Of a stretch of 7,372 nt of DNA, positions 4,751-7,372 are shown piece by piece (the stretch's first letter is position 1; the number at the start of each line of letters is the position of its first letter). A program made the translations under genes and the position numbers. The notes below the pieces were generated by a model. It was not told where the DNA came from and made no database searches. It worked only from the letters and a program-made list of their open reading frames with translations. The stretch comes from Acidobacteriota bacterium (lineage in GTDB: Bacteria; Acidobacteriota; Thermoanaerobaculia; Multivoradales; JAHEKO01): the NCBI GenBank assembly GCA_030610025.1, contig JAUWSP010000129.1, positions 1 through 7,372 of the forward strand. The letters are read 5' to 3'.

Positions 4751-7372
4751 ATGAGAGTTTCGAGATCACTGGCCTGCGGGGCCTTCTTCGTGCTGTCCGT
4801 CGGACTGGTTCTGGCGCAGCCCGTTGGCGCCGAGTACATCACCCATCAAATGGACATAGCCCTCGACCCAGCGGAAGGCGGCATCACTGTCACCGACCGC
4901 ATCCAGTTGGGCTCCGCTCCTGGCGACGAACCGGTCGAGTTTCTCCTCAGCTCGGTCCTGGAGATCGAGAGCACGAATCCTCCTGTGGAACAGGTGCCGC
5001 TGGGCGAGTTCGACGGCTTCTTCGGCATCAACGGCGCCAGTATCGAGCTGGGCACGGATCTGGAGCTCGCCCGCTACCGCCTGGCCTCCTTCCCCGAGGG
5101 AGGAGTGATGACGATCTCGTATCGTGGCAAGGTCGACTTCGGTCTGTCCGCCCAGAAGGAGGAGTACACCCGTGGCTTTCGCGAGACCGCCGGCATCGTC
5201 GGTGAGGAGGGTGTCTATCTGGCCGCCAGTGGATTCTGGTATCCGTACTTAGGCGAGGAGCTGATCGAGTTCGAGCTCGCCGTGGAACAGCCCGCCGGCT
5301 GGCACGTGATCAGCCAGGGCAATGGCACCTCTCGGGGGGAGGATGGCCGCGCCGTCTGGTCCTCGGGAGGGCCGATGGACGAGATCTATCTAGTTGGGGG
5401 CCCCCTGGTTGTCTACAGCGAATCTGCTGGCGCAGTGGAAGCGCAGGTCTACCTCCACGAGGCCGACGACGCTCTGGCGGAGAAGTATCTGAAGGCCACC
5501 GCGCAATACGTCGAGATGTACCGGGAGCTCATCGGCCCCTACCCCTATGAGAAGTTCGCCCTCGTGGAGAACTTCTGGGAGACCGGCTATGGGATGCCCT
5601 CCTTCACCCTGCTCGGGCCCCAGATCATTCGCTTTCCCTTCATCCTGAACTCTTCCTATCCGCACGAGATTCTCCACAACTGGTGGGGCAACTCGGTCTT
5701 CGTGGACTACGCCACCGGCAACTGGTGCGAGGGTCTGACGGCCTACATGGCCGACTACCTGATCCAGGAACAGAGAGGCAAGGGTGAGGCGTACCGTCGT
5801 GCGACGATGCAGAAGTACCGCAATCACGTGAAGGAGAGCAGGGACTTCCCATTGAAGGAGTTCCGGTCGCGGCACAGTGCTGCCACGGAGGCCGTCGGCT
5901 ATGGAAAGACCCTGATGGGGTTTCACATGCTGCGCCTGCATGTCGGTGACGAGGCCTTCCGCCGCACCACGGCCCGGTTCTACCGGGACTTCCGGAACCA
6001 GCGTGCCTCCTTTCGCGATCTCCAGGCCACCTTCGAAAACGAAACGGGAGAGGATCTCGCTTGGTTCTTCGATCCGTGGGTGGAGCGTCCCGGGGCCGCC
6101 GCGCTCGAGATCGAAGTTCGCGAGGTGCGGGAGTCGGCCGGCGGATTTGTCGTCAGTGCCTCCCTGGTCCAGACCCAGTCGATAGAGTTCTTCGAGCTCG
6201 AGGTGCCGGTCGCCCTGTTGACCGAGTCCGGAACAGAGGTCACCGTGATTCGGACCACGGGCACCCAGACTCCGTTCACCCTCGAAGCGGCCTCTCGACC
6301 CCTGGCCATCCAGGCCGATCCGGAGTTCGATGTCTTCAGGCTTCTGGACTCCAGAGAGATCCCACCTTCCATCGGGCAGATCTTTGGCGAGCCGCAGATC
6401 CTGGCGGTCCTGCCATCGACGGCGGGCGAAGCCGCGTTGAAGGCGTACCGCGACCTGGCCGAAGGCTGGCAGAGCGACAGTCACTCCATCGAGGTGGTGA
6501 TGGACAGCGATCTGGGCAGCCTCCCCGCGGATCGGTCCGCCTGGATCATGGGCCGCGAGAATCTGCTGGCGGAGCGGCTCTTTGCAGCCGACCTGGCGGG
6601 CGTCGAGGTGACCTCAGCGCAGCTGGGTCTGGGCGACGAAGCGGTGCCCTGGGCCGATCACTCCATGGTGATCGTCCGCCGTCACCCCGCCACGCTCGAC
6701 AAGGCTGTCGGCTGGTTGGTGGCCGAGCCGGAAGCGGCCTTCGCAGGCCTGGGCCGCAAGCTGCCTCACTACGGCAAGTACTCCTACCTGGCGTTCGAAG
6801 GCGGCGAGCCCACGAACGTCGTCAAGGGTCAGTGGCCGACGACCGACTCGCCGTTGCTGGTAGATCTGCGGCCGGAGGGCGAGCGTCAGGGTACGGCGTT
6901 GCCGGCGATGCAACTGGCGGAGCGCCAGGCCCTGGCGGATCTGCCACCGGTCTTCTCCCAGGCTCGCCTCATGGAGCATGTGGAGTTTCTGGCCTCACCC
7001 GACCTGGAGGGTAGGGGAGTGGGCACCGCAGGTCTCGACAAGGCGGCCGAATATCTCGTTCAGCAGTTCGAGCAGGCGGGCCTGGAACCGGGCGGCGACG
7101 ATGGCACCTATCTCCAACGCTTGACGATGAAGGAGGGCCCGGATGGCTCGCCGGTCGATGTTGCCAACGTCATCGGAGTCCTGCGCGGCGCTCGTGACGA
7201 CTGGAAGGACCAGGTTGTGATCGTCGGCGCCCATATCGACCATCTCGGTCGTGGCTGGCCCGACGTGCACAGCGGCGACGAGGGCAAGATTCATCCGGGC
7301 GCCGACGACAACGCCAGTGGTGTGGCGGTTCTGGTGGAGCTGGCCAAGGTCCTGGCCGAGGGTGAGGCACCA
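4751..7372 (+). CDS. Secreted M1-M28 fused metallopeptidase (3' end beyond window)
   Basis: A single frame of 874 codons runs to the right edge without a stop. Residues 1-27 are a Sec signal peptide (R2, R5, hydrophobic core, V25-G26-A27 cleavage), so the enzyme acts in the periplasm or outside. Residues about 28-200 are a beta-rich N-terminal domain. Residues about 200-450 are an M1-type gluzincin catalytic domain: H305-E306-x2-H309 and E327 as zinc ligands/base, Y384 in VGYGK as the probable transition-state Tyr. Residues 455-545 look like a beta-sandwich. Residues 547-720 alternate strands and helices and are of no family I can name. From about 738 an M28 module begins (SPDLEGRGVGTAG). It shows H828-x-D830 in GAHIDHLG and the metal-bridging D853 in GADDNASG. 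The remaining M28 zinc ligands lie beyond the edge. Both families usually remove N-terminal amino acids from peptides. The aminopeptidase motif GxMEN is not in standard form, so the specificity of the M1 half is uncertain. Confidence 0.92.
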   Translation, partial: MRVSRSLACGAFFVLSVGLVLAQPVGAEYITHQMDIALDPAEGGITVTDRIQLGSAPGDEPVEFLLSSVLEIESTNPPVEQVPLGEFDGFFGINGASIELGTDLELARYRLASFPEGGVMTISYRGKVDFGLSAQKEEYTRGFRETAGIVGEEGVYLAASGFWYPYLGEELIEFELAVEQPAGWHVISQGNGTSRGEDGRAVWSSGGPMDEIYLVGGPLVVYSESAGAVEAQVYLHEADDALAEKYLKATAQYVEMYRELIGPYPYEKFALVENFWETGYGMPSFTLLGPQIIRFPFILNSSYPHEILHNWWGNSVFVDYATGNWCEGLTAYMADYLIQEQRGKGEAYRRATMQKYRNHVKESRDFPLKEFRSRHSAATEAVGYGKTLMGFHMLRLHVGDEAFRRTTARFYRDFRNQRASFRDLQATFENETGEDLAWFFDPWVERPGAAALEIEVREVRESAGGFVVSASLVQTQSIEFFELEVPVALLTESGTEVTVIRTTGTQTPFTLEAASRPLAIQADPEFDVFRLLDSREIPPSIGQIFGEPQILAVLPSTAGEAALKAYRDLAEGWQSDSHSIEVVMDSDLGSLPADRSAWIMGRENLLAERLFAADLAGVEVTSAQLGLGDEAVPWADHSMVIVRRHPATLDKAVGWLVAEPEAAFAGLGRKLPHYGKYSYLAFEGGEPTNVVKGQWPTTDSPLLVDLRPEGERQGTALPAMQLAERQALADLPPVFSQARLMEHVEFLASPDLEGRGVGTAGLDKAAEYLVQQFEQAGLEPGGDDGTYLQRLTMKEGPDGSPVDVANVIGVLRGARDDWKDQVVIVGAHIDHLGRGWPDVHSGDEGKIHPGADDNASGVAVLVELAKVLAEGEAP

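Noticed and set aside
4751..4783. Possible lipoprotein signal at C9 of the peptidase
   Set aside because: The residues before C9 are S-L-A, which lack the usual Leu at -3. The hydrophobic core lies after C9 rather than before it, so a standard Sec cleavage near residue 27 fits better.
5390..6484. A 364-codon minus-strand frame opposite the M1 domain
   Set aside because: It lies wholly within the peptidase gene, whose plus-strand frame carries the zinc-binding and catalytic Tyr motifs. Its translation is a low-information antisense shadow.
6061..7014. A 317-codon plus-strand Gly/Arg-rich frame
   Set aside because: It is an out-of-frame reading of the peptidase gene with no coherent hydrophobic pattern, and it overlaps the frame that links the M1 and M28 modules.

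Overview
The window is GC-rich, gene-dense bacterial DNA. It holds four protein-coding genes that I can support, two of them cut by the window edges. The kinase has an H-R-D-V-S-P-H-N catalytic loop. The PilZ-like protein resembles the family that is expanded in myxobacteria. Secreted M1 and M28 peptidases are abundant in the same groups. Together these fit an Acidobacteriota or Myxococcota-like (former deltaproteobacterial) organism. I cannot choose between the two from sequence alone, and nothing looks recently transferred.

Layout. Positions 1-2341 (minus strand, 3' end off the left edge) encode a large signalling protein. In order it has a CheY-like receiver lacking the phosphoacceptor aspartate, a roughly 275-residue acidic linker, a complete Hanks-type Ser/Thr kinase domain, and a transmembrane helix just before the edge. 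A 163-bp divergent intergenic region separates it from moaA (2505-3590, plus), the radical-SAM GTP 3',8-cyclase of molybdenum cofactor synthesis. After a 185-bp gap with two adjacent hairpins comes a PilZ-like protein with a C-terminal membrane anchor (3776-4492, plus). It is overlapped at its stop by a doubtful 34-codon ORF. A 157-bp gap (4594-4750) containing a small cluster of direct and inverted repeats then leads to a secreted metallopeptidase (4751 to the right edge, plus). This is one uninterrupted frame joining an M1-type gluzincin module to an M28-type dizinc exopeptidase module.

How the genes relate. There is no evident operon. The kinase and the PilZ-like protein are both cytoplasm-facing, membrane-anchored regulatory proteins, but moaA lies between them, so any shared pathway is inference. 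moaA is isolated from other molybdopterin genes within this window. The M1-M28 fusion is the most unusual object here. Two mechanistically different zinc exopeptidases behind a single signal peptide suggest extracytoplasmic peptide scavenging or peptidoglycan/peptide processing. The kinase, with its pseudo-receiver and linker helices that resemble the FliM CheY-binding peptide, is the second point of interest.
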